From Schauerella fraxinea (GTDB lineage Bacteria; Pseudomonadota; Gammaproteobacteria; Burkholderiales; Burkholderiaceae_B), in the NCBI GenBank assembly GCA_030849945.1, contig JAVDKK010000002.1, forward strand, positions 1 through 64,000: DNA of 64,000 bases, in the 5' to 3' direction. Under the pieces are notes generated by a model. The model saw nothing but the letters and a program-made list of their open reading frames with translations. It had not been told where the DNA came from and made no database searches. Positions 27,601 to 35,300 of this stretch are shown here, one piece after another. Every line of letters starts with the position of its first letter. Positions within the stretch are counted from its first letter, which is position 1. The position numbers were made by a program, and so were the translations under genes.

Positions 27601-28650
27601 ATGTCCGATCCTACCCTTGTCCCGGATCGCCTTGCGGCCAGCACGCCGACGGGCGGCGTGTCAGCGGGCCACAGCTATCCGCCCTTGACGCGTTTGAGCG
27701 GCGTGATTTCTCGCTACGGTAACCTGCCCAAGCCCGGTTCCGGTTCGACGTTGATGCGGTGGCGAGCCTTTGCCGAAGTCGCGGCGCAGGATATGACGTT
27801 GATCAAGCTGTTTGAGGCCCATGCCGATGCGATTGCCATCCTGGCGGAGCTCGGCGTGCCCTCGGCGCTCGCGCGTGCGTTGTCGGACGATCGGTCGATC
27901 TGGGCGGTATGGGCAGCGGAGCCGCCAGACGCTCGCCTTGAGGCGGTGGTGGATGGCGGCGGTCAGTTGCGCTTGCGGGGCCGCAAGGCATGGTGCTCCG
28001 GCGCGCGCGGCATGACTCACGCACTTGTGAGCTGTTGGACGCCGAATGGCGATGCCATGTTGGCTGCTGTCGACTTGCGTCAACCTGGCGTGCGCATCAC
28101 CGAAGATGGCTGGCATGCGGTCGGTATGGCCGCGACGGAAAGCGTGGACGTGATTTTTGACGATGCGATGGCGTATGCGGTGGGTATGCCGGGCGATTAC
28201 GTGGGGCGGCCAGGATTTTGGCATGGTGGGGCGGGCATTGCAGCGTGCTGGTTTGGGGGATTGCAGCCGATCGCGGACGCGATGCGCCGGACGGTTGCAC
28301 GACGCGGCGATGCGCTCAACCAAGCGTCGCTGGGCCGTGTGGATCGGGCGATGGCCAGCGCAAGAGCACTGTTGATCGCGGCTGGGAAGGAAATCGATGC
28401 GTGGCCCCATCGCGATGCGCGGGTGCTCACGCTGCGTACCCGCTGCGCGGTTGAAGAAACGGTTCGCGTAGTGCTTGAGCAGGCCGGTGGCGTGCTGGGT
28501 GCAGGGCCGATGTGTCGTGACGAGAACATGGCTCGGCGATTTGCGGATTTGCCGGTGTTTGTTCGGCAGAGTCATGGCGATCGCGATTTGGCGGCAATCG
28601 GTAGGCATATTGCCGAAACGGTAGAAGGAGACGACCCGTGGCGCTTGTGA
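27601..28650 (+). CDS. Acyl-CoA dehydrogenase-like flavoprotein, first gene of four-gene operon
   Basis: 349 aa, somewhat short for the family (usually near 380). The body shows acyl-CoA dehydrogenase-like order: an N-terminal helical part, a beta middle domain with RGRKAWCSGARGMTHALV and a C-terminal helical bundle (ARALLIAAGKEIDAWPHRD...AVEETVRVVLEQAGGVLGAG). I cannot point to a catalytic Glu with certainty. Its end overlaps the methyltransferase start by 13 bp. The substrate is unknown; partnership with the other three genes suggests modification of an acylated or amidated sugar compound, but that is inference. Confidence 0.8.
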   Translation: MSDPTLVPDRLAASTPTGGVSAGHSYPPLTRLSGVISRYGNLPKPGSGSTLMRWRAFAEVAAQDMTLIKLFEAHADAIAILAELGVPSALARALSDDRSIWAVWAAEPPDARLEAVVDGGGQLRLRGRKAWCSGARGMTHALVSCWTPNGDAMLAAVDLRQPGVRITEDGWHAVGMAATESVDVIFDDAMAYAVGMPGDYVGRPGFWHGGAGIAACWFGGLQPIADAMRRTVARRGDALNQASLGRVDRAMASARALLIAAGKEIDAWPHRDARVLTLRTRCAVEETVRVVLEQAGGVLGAGPMCRDENMARRFADLPVFVRQSHGDRDLAAIGRHIAETVEGDDPWRL

Positions 28651-29309
28651 ACGAACACGACATTCCCGCAGCATTGAACGATCGTGCGTCGCTGGTGCAG
28701 CCTGAGACGGGCGCGGTCGACGTGCAGTATTTCAATGCGCTGTATGGCGCTGCCGACGACCCCTGGTCCATCAAGACGCGTTGGTACGAGGCGCGCAAAC
28801 GCAAGCTGCTTGATGCAGTGTTGCCGCGCGAACGCTTCCACCGCGCGTTTGAGCCTGGCTGCGGCAATGGCGATTTCACGGCCTTGCTGCTTGACCGCTG
28901 CGACGCAGTGGTCGCCATGGATTTGCATCCTCGCGCGGTATTGCAAGCGCGCGCTCGTTTTCCAGGATGCGGCCGGATTGCCATAACGCAGGGCACCTTG
29001 CCTGATGATTGGCCGCCCGGAAAATTCGATTTGATCGTGGTGAGCGAATTGGGCTACTACTTCGATGTGGGACATTGGGCCCGATTCGTGGAGCGCCTGG
29101 ATGGCGCACTTGCTGACGACGCGGTCGTCGTCGCATGCCATTGGCGTGATGCGTTCGATGCGCGACAGCTTGAAACCAAGGCCGTACACGATGCATTCAC
29201 CAACGTGAATGGTTTGAACCATCAGGTTTCTCATCGAGAGCGCGATTTCCTCCTCGATGTATGGACGCGAGACCTTCAATCGGTAGCGCAGCGGGAAGGA
29301 CTGGCATGA
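28638..29309 (+). CDS. Class I SAM-dependent methyltransferase, NodS-like
   Basis: 223 aa from GTG 28638, preceded by AAGGAG at 28625-28630. SAM motif I is FEPGCGNGDFTALL, and the middle GKFDLIVVSELGYYFD and later VVACHWRD are typical of NodS-type N- or O-methyltransferases. It overlaps the genes on both sides (13 bp upstream, ATGA with the glycosyltransferase), so the operon is translationally coupled. NodS methylates a sugar amine made by a deacetylase, which fits the PIG-L gene two places on; the actual substrate is unknown. Confidence 0.85.
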   Translation: MALVNEHDIPAALNDRASLVQPETGAVDVQYFNALYGAADDPWSIKTRWYEARKRKLLDAVLPRERFHRAFEPGCGNGDFTALLLDRCDAVVAMDLHPRAVLQARARFPGCGRIAITQGTLPDDWPPGKFDLIVVSELGYYFDVGHWARFVERLDGALADDAVVVACHWRDAFDARQLETKAVHDAFTNVNGLNHQVSHRERDFLLDVWTRDLQSVAQREGLA

Positions 29310-30016
29310 TTGGCGTCTGCGTTCCAGCCCATAACGAGGCCGCTGGCATTGCCCGTTGCCTTGACGCGCTGCAGCGCGCGGCGGCCGATCCGGCGCTGGA
29401 CGGCGAGTCCGTCGAGATTCTCGTGATGATGGATGCCTGTACCGATGCGACGTCCACGATCGTGGCGCAGTGCCGTGTGCACAGTGCCACGCTTCACGCC
29501 CGTAATGTGGGCGTGGCGCGAGGCGCCGGCGCAGCAGTATTGATGACGATGGGCGCCCGGTGGCTGGCCTTTACCGACGCCGATACGCAGGTGAGCAGCA
29601 CGTGGCTTTCCGATCAATTGTCATTAGGGGCCGAGGCCGTGTGCGGTGTGGTGGCCGTCGACGACTGGACGCCATATAGCGAATCCGTCCGGCGTGCCTA
29701 TGAGGCGGCGTATATGGATTGCGACGGGCACACGCATATTCACGGCGCCAATCTTGGGGTTGATGCGGCGGCGTATCGACGGGCCGGCGGCTTTCCGGCG
29801 CTGGCTTTGAGCGAAGACGTGGGCTTGGTCAATGCGCTCCTCGCGACGGGTGCAAATGTGGCCTGGAGCGCCCGGCCGCGCGTGGCCACCAGCTCACGCC
29901 GGATCGGGCGCGCGGAAGGGGGCTTTGCCAGCTTGCTCAATCGTTTATCGTCGATTGCCGAAGAGGCGCTGACGCCGCTGACCGAACCCTTGCTTCCTCT
30001 TGGTCGGGGCGCTTGA
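29306..30016 (+). CDS. Family 2 glycosyltransferase
   Basis: 236 aa. The start at 29306 overlaps the methyltransferase stop as ATGA and gives MIGVCVPAHNEAAGIARCL, the GT2 nucleotide-binding strand. The DxD-type metal motif is in FTDADTQVSSTW, and an acceptor-site ED lies in ALALSEDVGLVNALL. There is no membrane helix, so it is cytosolic or peripheral. It is followed without spacing by the PIG-L gene. Donor and acceptor are unknown. Confidence 0.88.
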   Translation: MIGVCVPAHNEAAGIARCLDALQRAAADPALDGESVEILVMMDACTDATSTIVAQCRVHSATLHARNVGVARGAGAAVLMTMGARWLAFTDADTQVSSTWLSDQLSLGAEAVCGVVAVDDWTPYSESVRRAYEAAYMDCDGHTHIHGANLGVDAAAYRRAGGFPALALSEDVGLVNALLATGANVAWSARPRVATSSRRIGRAEGGFASLLNRLSSIAEEALTPLTEPLLPLGRGA

Positions 30017-30766
30017 TTGGAAAGCGTGATCGATCCGGGCGCGACGGTGCTGTTTTCACCCCATCTGGACGATGCGGCCATCAGTTGCGGCATGCTGTTG
30101 GCGGCATGCACGCATGCACACGTCGTGACGCTACTGGCCGGCGTTCCGTCGCCCACGATCGATGTGCGTGAGTGGGATGTGAGGTGTGGCTTTTCGAATA
30201 GCGCAAAAGCGATGGCCGCGCGCCGCGCGGAAGATAGCGCGGCGATGGCTATTCTCGGTGCGCAAGGCCATTACGAGGATTTTTTCGACAGCCAATACGA
30301 TGTATTGCCATCGGCGAACGATGTGGCCGCCGCCATGGCGACAGCGTTGGCAGCGTGGCAGCCGGACACGGTATTGGTGCCATTGGGCTTGCATCATTGC
30401 GATCACGAGCGTGTACATGCAGGTGCGCTATTGGCAATGCGCCAGACTGGGTTCGGGGTGCGGTGGCTCGCATATGAAGATCTGCCCTACGCCGGTCGGG
30501 CAGGTGTGATGCAGTCGAGGTTGAGCGCGCTCGAAGCGGCAGGCATATGCGCGACCCGTGTTGCCCTGGCGCCGCTTTGGCACAACAGGGCCGCGACGCA
30601 ACGGGCAGGGGACATCAAAACGCGGGCGCTCGGGGCATATGTCAGTCAGCTGGCTGCCGTGGGTATCGCTGCGGACGCCTTTTCCGACGCCGGCAGTGAG
30701 CGTTACTGGTTGCTTCAGCCCAACGCTCAATTATCGGCCGCTGGTAAATCCAGCGCTGCGTGGTAG
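30017..30766 (+). CDS. PIG-L family zinc deacetylase
   Basis: 249 aa, TTG start directly after the glycosyltransferase stop. The zinc motif is FSPHLDDAAISCG (HLDD in place of the common HPDD), with the second His cluster in LGLHHCDHERVHAGA. PIG-L enzymes remove acetyl groups from N-acetylglucosamine-type moieties. It is the last gene of the operon; the thrS leader begins within 10 bp. Confidence 0.88.
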   Translation: MESVIDPGATVLFSPHLDDAAISCGMLLAACTHAHVVTLLAGVPSPTIDVREWDVRCGFSNSAKAMAARRAEDSAAMAILGAQGHYEDFFDSQYDVLPSANDVAAAMATALAAWQPDTVLVPLGLHHCDHERVHAGALLAMRQTGFGVRWLAYEDLPYAGRAGVMQSRLSALEAAGICATRVALAPLWHNRAATQRAGDIKTRALGAYVSQLAAVGIAADAFSDAGSERYWLLQPNAQLSAAGKSSAAW

Positions 30767-30775
30767 ACTTACGTG

Positions 30776-30883
30776 ATGATGAAAGCATTCATGGCTTGGC
30801 GAACGTTGACTCGAACGACCAACACTTGCGCGATATGCCGCGCCGGTGGTTTGTGTTTGGGCAAGGTGCCGGTCACCCTGTAA
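30776..30883 (+). CDS. Candidate thrS leader peptide (Thr-rich)
   Basis: 35-codon frame, ATG 30776 to TAA 30883, beginning MMKAFMAWRTLTRTTNTC. Five of the eight codons 10-17 are Thr (ACG, ACT, ACG, ACC, ACT at 30803-30826). It lies between the PIG-L stop and thrS and is followed by a terminator. No clear Shine-Dalgarno precedes ATG 30776; TGGTAGACT at 30761-30769 could be an extended -10 that would start RNA almost at the ATG. An internal ATG at 30791 also covers the Thr run. Translation is unproven. Confidence 0.55.
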   Translation: MMKAFMAWRTLTRTTNTCAICRAGGLCLGKVPVTL

Positions 30884-30939
30884 TTCATCCCGACAAGACT
30901 TCTGGACGACGCGGCTCAAAGGCCGCGTTTTTCTTTTTT
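30837..30939 (+). promoter_or_regulatory. Candidate thrS transcription attenuator
   Basis: The terminator stem is ACGCGGC (30909-30915) with GCCGCGT (30922-30928), running into a T-rich tract to 30939 that ends 13 nt before the thrS ATG. GCCGCG at 30837-30842, 11 nt after the last Thr codon of the cluster, is exactly complementary to CGCGGC at 30910-30915. It can therefore act as antiterminator when a ribosome stalls on the Thr codons. The layout fits classical attenuation; the regulation is inferred. Confidence 0.6.
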
Positions 30940-30952
30940 ACTCAGGAATCCC

Positions 30953-32917
30953 ATGCTTCAGATTACTTTGCCTGACGGGTCGCAACGCGCTTATCCGGCA
31001 CCAGTCACCGTCGCCGAGGTCGCTCAGTCGATCGGCGCAGGTTTGGCTCGCGCCGCGCTCGGCGGGAAAGTAACGGGTGCAGATGGCACGACGAAGGTCG
31101 TCGATACGAGCTTTGTGCTCGACCACGATACGAAGCTCGCCATTGTGACGGCCAAGGATGCCGACGGTCTGGATCTGATTCGCCACTCTACGGCGCACCT
31201 CTTGGCCTATGCGGTCAAGTCGCTGTTTCCGGATGCGCAGGTCACCATTGGCCCAGTCATCGACAACGGCTTCTACTACGACTTTTCGTACAAGCGTCCC
31301 TTTACGCCTGACGACCTGGCCGCCATCGAGAAGAAGATGGCCGAGATCGCCAAGCGCGATGAGCCCGTGACGCGCGAAGAATGGAAGCGCGACGACGCGG
31401 TAACGTTTTTCAAAGGTATCGGCGAGGACTACAAGGCCGAGATCATTGCATCGATCCCGTCCAACGAGAACATCAGCCTGTATCGCGAAGGCAGCTTCGT
31501 CGACCTGTGCCGCGGCCCGCACGTGCCGTCGACCGGCAAGCTCAAGGTCTTCAAATTGATGAAGGTTGCCGGCGCTTATTGGCGTGGCGACAGCAATAAC
31601 GAGATGCTTCAGCGCATCTACGGCACTGCCTGGGCCAATAAGGAAGATCAAGACGCTTACCTGCATATGCTGGAAGAAGCCGAAAAGCGCGACCACCGCA
31701 AGCTGGGTCGCGATCTCGACTTGTTCCATTTCCAGGAAGAAGGTCCGGGTCTGATTTTCTGGCACCCCAAGGGTTGGGCGTTGTGGCAGCAAGTTGAGCA
31801 ATACATGCGTGGCGTGTATCGCGACAACGGCTATCAAGAAGTGAAGGCGCCGCAGATTCTCGATCTTTCGCTGTGGAAGAAAACGGGCCACTGGGAAAAC
31901 TATCGTGAAAACATGTTCACGACTGAGTCCGAAAACCGCATGTACGGTTTGAAGCCCATGAATTGCCCGGGCCACGTGCAGATCTTCAATTCGGGTCTGC
32001 ATTCCTATCGCGATCTGCCGTTGCGTTACGGTGAGTTCGGTCAATGCCATCGCAATGAACCGTCGGGTTCGTTGCACGGCATGATGCGCGTGCGCGGCTT
32101 CACGCAGGATGATGGTCACATCTTCTGTACCGAAGACCAATTGCAGGACGAGTGCGCGGCTTTCACCGCGTTGCTGCAAAAGGTTTATCGCGATTTCGGC
32201 TTCAACGAAGTGTTGTTCAAGGTCGCCACGCGCCCTGAAAAGCGGATCGGTTCCGACGAAACCTGGGATCGTGCCGAAGATGCATTGATGGAAAGCCTGC
32301 GCCGCACCGGCTGCGCCTTCGAGGTGTCGCCGGGTGAGGGCGCGTTCTACGGTCCCAAGATCGAGTACACGCTCAAGGACGCCATCGGCCGTCATTGGCA
32401 GTGCGGCACGATTCAGGTCGATTTTTCGATGCCGCAGCGTTTGGGCGCCGAATTCGTCGATGCGCAAGATCAGCGCCGTACGCCTGTGATGCTGCATCGG
32501 GCGATCCTCGGATCGTTCGAGCGTTTCATCGGCATGTTGCTTGAAAACCACGCTGGCGCGATGCCTCCATGGCTGGCGCCAATTCAAGCCGTGGTGTGCT
32601 GCATTTCGGAAGGATCGGCTGAATATGCCGCCGAAATCACACAAAGCTTGAAAAAACAAGGCTTTAGAGTTCAATCTGATTTGCGTGGTGAAAAAATCAC
32701 TTATAAAATCAGAGAACACAGCTTGCAGAAAGTCCCGTACATCCTTGTCGTGGGCGATAAAGAAAGGCAAGCTGGCAAAGTAGCGGTTCGTGGGTTGGGC
32801 GGTCTGGATCTGGGCGCCATTCCCTTCGAGGATTTTGTCGGACGGTTGAACGAAGATGTGGCGCTGCGCCGCAACGTCGTGCAGTCGATCGTGCAACCTG
32901 AACCTGCTGTCGTTTAA
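30953..32917 (+). CDS. thrS: Threonyl-tRNA synthetase
   Basis: 654 aa, full length. An N-terminal TGS domain (about 1-62) leads to the editing domain with RHSTAHLLAYAVK, the class II catalytic core (MNCPGHVQIFNSG, RYGEFGQCHRNEPSG, MRVRGFTQDDGHIF, LHRAILGSFERFIGML) and a C-terminal anticodon-binding domain. It charges tRNA-Thr in the cytoplasm. The ATG follows CAGGAAT. infC starts 18 nt after its stop. Expression is probably set by the leader and terminator just upstream. Confidence 0.98.
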   Translation: MLQITLPDGSQRAYPAPVTVAEVAQSIGAGLARAALGGKVTGADGTTKVVDTSFVLDHDTKLAIVTAKDADGLDLIRHSTAHLLAYAVKSLFPDAQVTIGPVIDNGFYYDFSYKRPFTPDDLAAIEKKMAEIAKRDEPVTREEWKRDDAVTFFKGIGEDYKAEIIASIPSNENISLYREGSFVDLCRGPHVPSTGKLKVFKLMKVAGAYWRGDSNNEMLQRIYGTAWANKEDQDAYLHMLEEAEKRDHRKLGRDLDLFHFQEEGPGLIFWHPKGWALWQQVEQYMRGVYRDNGYQEVKAPQILDLSLWKKTGHWENYRENMFTTESENRMYGLKPMNCPGHVQIFNSGLHSYRDLPLRYGEFGQCHRNEPSGSLHGMMRVRGFTQDDGHIFCTEDQLQDECAAFTALLQKVYRDFGFNEVLFKVATRPEKRIGSDETWDRAEDALMESLRRTGCAFEVSPGEGAFYGPKIEYTLKDAIGRHWQCGTIQVDFSMPQRLGAEFVDAQDQRRTPVMLHRAILGSFERFIGMLLENHAGAMPPWLAPIQAVVCCISEGSAEYAAEITQSLKKQGFRVQSDLRGEKITYKIREHSLQKVPYILVVGDKERQAGKVAVRGLGGLDLGAIPFEDFVGRLNEDVALRRNVVQSIVQPEPAVV

Positions 32918-32935
32918 TTACTAGGAGTTGTCAAC

Positions 32936-33487
32936 ATCGCCACTGAAAAAGCAAATCGCATCAACGGTGAAATCCGTGTTCCCGAAGTGCGACTGATCGG
33001 ATTGGATGGGGAACAGTTAGGTATCGTTAAGCTTGCCGACGCGTTCAAATTGTCTGAAGACGCCAATGTCGACTTGGTCGAGATTGCGCCCAATGCTGAG
33101 CCGCCTGTGTGCCGGCTCATGGACTACGGCAAGTTCAAGTACCAAGAACAAAAGCGTCAGGCTGAAGCGCGCGGCAAGCAGAAAGTCATCCAGGTCAAGG
33201 AAGTCAAATTCCGTTCGGCGACCGACGAGGGTGATTATCAGGTCAAGCTGCGTAACCTGAAGCGATTCCTCGAAGAGGGCGACAAGGCGAAGGTTTCGCT
33301 GCGTTTCCGTGGGCGCGAGATGGCTCACCAGGATCTCGGGATGCGTATGCTCGAACGTGTGCGTGACGACTTGCTGGAGTTGGCTCAAGTTGAGGCCATG
33401 CCCAAGTTGGAAGGCCGTCAGATGATTATGGTGCTGTCGCCCAAGAAGAAAGTGACGCCCGCCAAGCCCGACTCGGCATCATCCTGA
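32936..33487 (+). CDS. infC: Translation initiation factor IF-3 with AUC start
   Basis: 183 aa. The family N-terminus ATEKANRINGEIRVPEVRLIG is in frame directly after an ATC codon at 32936, with AGGAG 8 nt before it; there is no ATG, GTG or TTG in frame until GTG 32987, inside the conserved domain. IF-3 genes commonly start with a non-canonical AUU, which allows IF-3 to repress its own translation by proofreading start codons; AUC should behave alike. It binds the 30S subunit. The usual neighbours rpmI-rplT are missing here and lie 9.3 kb away. Confidence 0.95.
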   Translation: MATEKANRINGEIRVPEVRLIGLDGEQLGIVKLADAFKLSEDANVDLVEIAPNAEPPVCRLMDYGKFKYQEQKRQAEARGKQKVIQVKEVKFRSATDEGDYQVKLRNLKRFLEEGDKAKVSLRFRGREMAHQDLGMRMLERVRDDLLELAQVEAMPKLEGRQMIMVLSPKKKVTPAKPDSASS

Positions 33488-33606
33488 TCTTCCGGACGTG
33501 ATCGGCGCGCCGCGATACACAAGTCGCGCACGGCGACCTGTGCCATTGCGCTGTTGATTTAAGCCGCCTTTCCTGCGGAAGGGCGGTTCACGTATTGGAT
33601 GCTGTC

Positions 33607-34602
33607 ATGCATGTATTGTTTGTGTTGGATCCGTTGCCCGGACTGAAGGCGTACAAGGATTCGTCCGTGGCCATGATGCGTGCGCTGCACGCGCGAGGTC
33701 ATACGCTGTCGGTTGCGATGCAAAGCGATCTGTACATCGATCACGGCACCGTGTTTGCCCGTTACGATCCCATCGCGCTTGTGCCCGATGCGGATCTGCA
33801 TGGGCACGCGTGGTGGACCGCGCGCGGCGATGCGGCCGAGCAGCCGGTAGCGGCGTTCGACGCCGTGCTGATGCGCAAGGATCCGCCATTCGACATGGAA
33901 TACGTGTATTCCACGCAGTTGCTCGATTACGCGCAAGCCAAGGGCGCGCGCGTATTCAATCGGGGATCGGCCATCCGCAATCATCCCGAGAAGCTCGCGA
34001 TCACCGAGTTTCCCGATTTGACGACGCCGACTCTGGTGACGAGCAGCATGGCGCGCATCAAGGCGTTTTACGCCGAACATAAGGATGTCATCGTCAAGCC
34101 GCTGGACGGCATGGGCGGCACGGGAATTTTCCGTCTGCAGCCCAACGACGCCAATATCAACGCCATTCTCGAAACGCTGACCGACAACGGTCTGCAGACG
34201 ATCATGGCGCAGCGCTATATTCCCGAGATCGTCAAGGGCGACAAACGCATCCTGATCATCGGTGGCGAGCCGGTGCCGTATGCGCTGGCACGCATTCCGT
34301 TGGCCGGCGAAACGCGCGGTAACCTCGCAGCCGGCGGCCGCGGGGTGGCGCAGCCGTTGTCCGAATCCGATCGCCGCATTGCGATGGCCGTCGCGCCCAA
34401 GCTGGCGGCGCGTGGGCTCTTGCTCATCGGTCTGGATGTGATCGGCGAGTACGTGACCGAAATCAACGTGACCAGCCCGACGTGTTTTGTCGAGATCACC
34501 GAGCAAACCGGCTTTGACGTCGCCGATATGTTTGCACAGGCGCTCGAACGTGCGGTCGCCGGTGGCGTTGCGGTGCCTGACGAGGCGATTGCCACATCAT
34601 GA
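33607..34602 (+). CDS. gshB: Glutathione synthetase
   Basis: 331 aa. It joins glycine to gamma-glutamylcysteine using ATP. The start at 33607 (MHVLFVLDPLPGLKAYKDSS) matches the family. ATP-grasp motifs are VIVKPLDGMGGTGIFRL, RYIPEIVKGDKRILII and YVTEINVTSPTCFVEI. It overlaps the EIIA gene by ATGA. gshA, often upstream in relatives, is not here. Confidence 0.97.
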   Translation: MHVLFVLDPLPGLKAYKDSSVAMMRALHARGHTLSVAMQSDLYIDHGTVFARYDPIALVPDADLHGHAWWTARGDAAEQPVAAFDAVLMRKDPPFDMEYVYSTQLLDYAQAKGARVFNRGSAIRNHPEKLAITEFPDLTTPTLVTSSMARIKAFYAEHKDVIVKPLDGMGGTGIFRLQPNDANINAILETLTDNGLQTIMAQRYIPEIVKGDKRILIIGGEPVPYALARIPLAGETRGNLAAGGRGVAQPLSESDRRIAMAVAPKLAARGLLLIGLDVIGEYVTEINVTSPTCFVEITEQTGFDVADMFAQALERAVAGGVAVPDEAIATS

Positions 34603-34994
34603 TCGGTATTGTGATTGTCGTGCACACGCCTTTGGGCGGCGCCTTGCTCAACTGTGCCAGCCATGTGCTGGGGCAGGTCGAGGACGTGTCCGTGCACGAC
34701 ATCCTCCCTGACGATAAGCCCGACGATCTCGCGCCGCAGGTGTTGCGCGACATTCTCGAGGCCGATCATGGTGAGGGTGTGTTGGTATTGACCGATTTGG
34801 TGGGGGCGACCCCCGCCAATATCGCCAAGCGCGCGGTCGCCGAGGCGCAGGCTTCGGGCGTGCCCTGTTGCGTGGTGGCGGGTTTGAATACGCCCATGTT
34901 GCTGCGTGCGCTGACCTATCGCGATCAGCCGCTTTCCGAAATGCGAGAAAAGGCATTGTCGGGCGGTATGCAGGGCGTGTTGCGTGTAGACTGA
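34599..34994 (+). CDS. Mannose-type PTS EIIA protein
   Basis: 131 aa, a single EIIA domain of the mannose (ManX) type. His9 in VIVVHTPLGG is the phosphorylation site; VLVLTDLVGATPANIA is also typical. No EIIB or EIIC gene is near, so with HPr and EI it forms an incomplete, regulatory PTS, as known in Neisseria and Burkholderiales. Its start overlaps the gshB stop. Confidence 0.95.
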   Translation: MIGIVIVVHTPLGGALLNCASHVLGQVEDVSVHDILPDDKPDDLAPQVLRDILEADHGEGVLVLTDLVGATPANIAKRAVAEAQASGVPCCVVAGLNTPMLLRALTYRDQPLSEMREKALSGGMQGVLRVD

Positions 34995-35027
34995 TCGCCG
35001 ATCAGTGTTCCGTGACAAACATCGCCC

Positions 35028-35297
35028 ATGCCAACAAAAGAAATCGTCATCAGCAATAAATTGGGCCTGCACGCACGCGCGGCAGCCAAGCTCACCCAGC
35101 TCGCCGGTAAGTATTCGAGCGAGATCTTCATTTCCAAGGGCGCGCAACGCGTCAATGCGAAAAGCATCATGGGTGTGATGATGTTGGCGGCTGGACGTGG
35201 CGTCACCGTCAAACTGGATGCATCGGGTGCCGACGCCGATCAGGCGTTGACCGATATCGAAGCGCTGTTCGACGGCCGGTTCGGCGAAGCGGAGTAG
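35028..35297 (+). CDS. ptsH: Phosphocarrier protein HPr
   Basis: 89 aa. His15 in NKLGLHARAAAKL accepts phosphate from EI. Ser46 in NAKSIMGVMML is the HPr kinase site, so both controls are possible. It starts 33 nt after the EIIA gene and ends 3 nt before ptsI. Confidence 0.97.
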   Translation: MPTKEIVISNKLGLHARAAAKLTQLAGKYSSEIFISKGAQRVNAKSIMGVMMLAAGRGVTVKLDASGADADQALTDIEALFDGRFGEAE

Positions 35298-35300
35298 CCT

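Noticed and set aside
30938..32896. 652-codon minus-strand open frame
   Set aside because: Exact antisense of thrS; no domain features.
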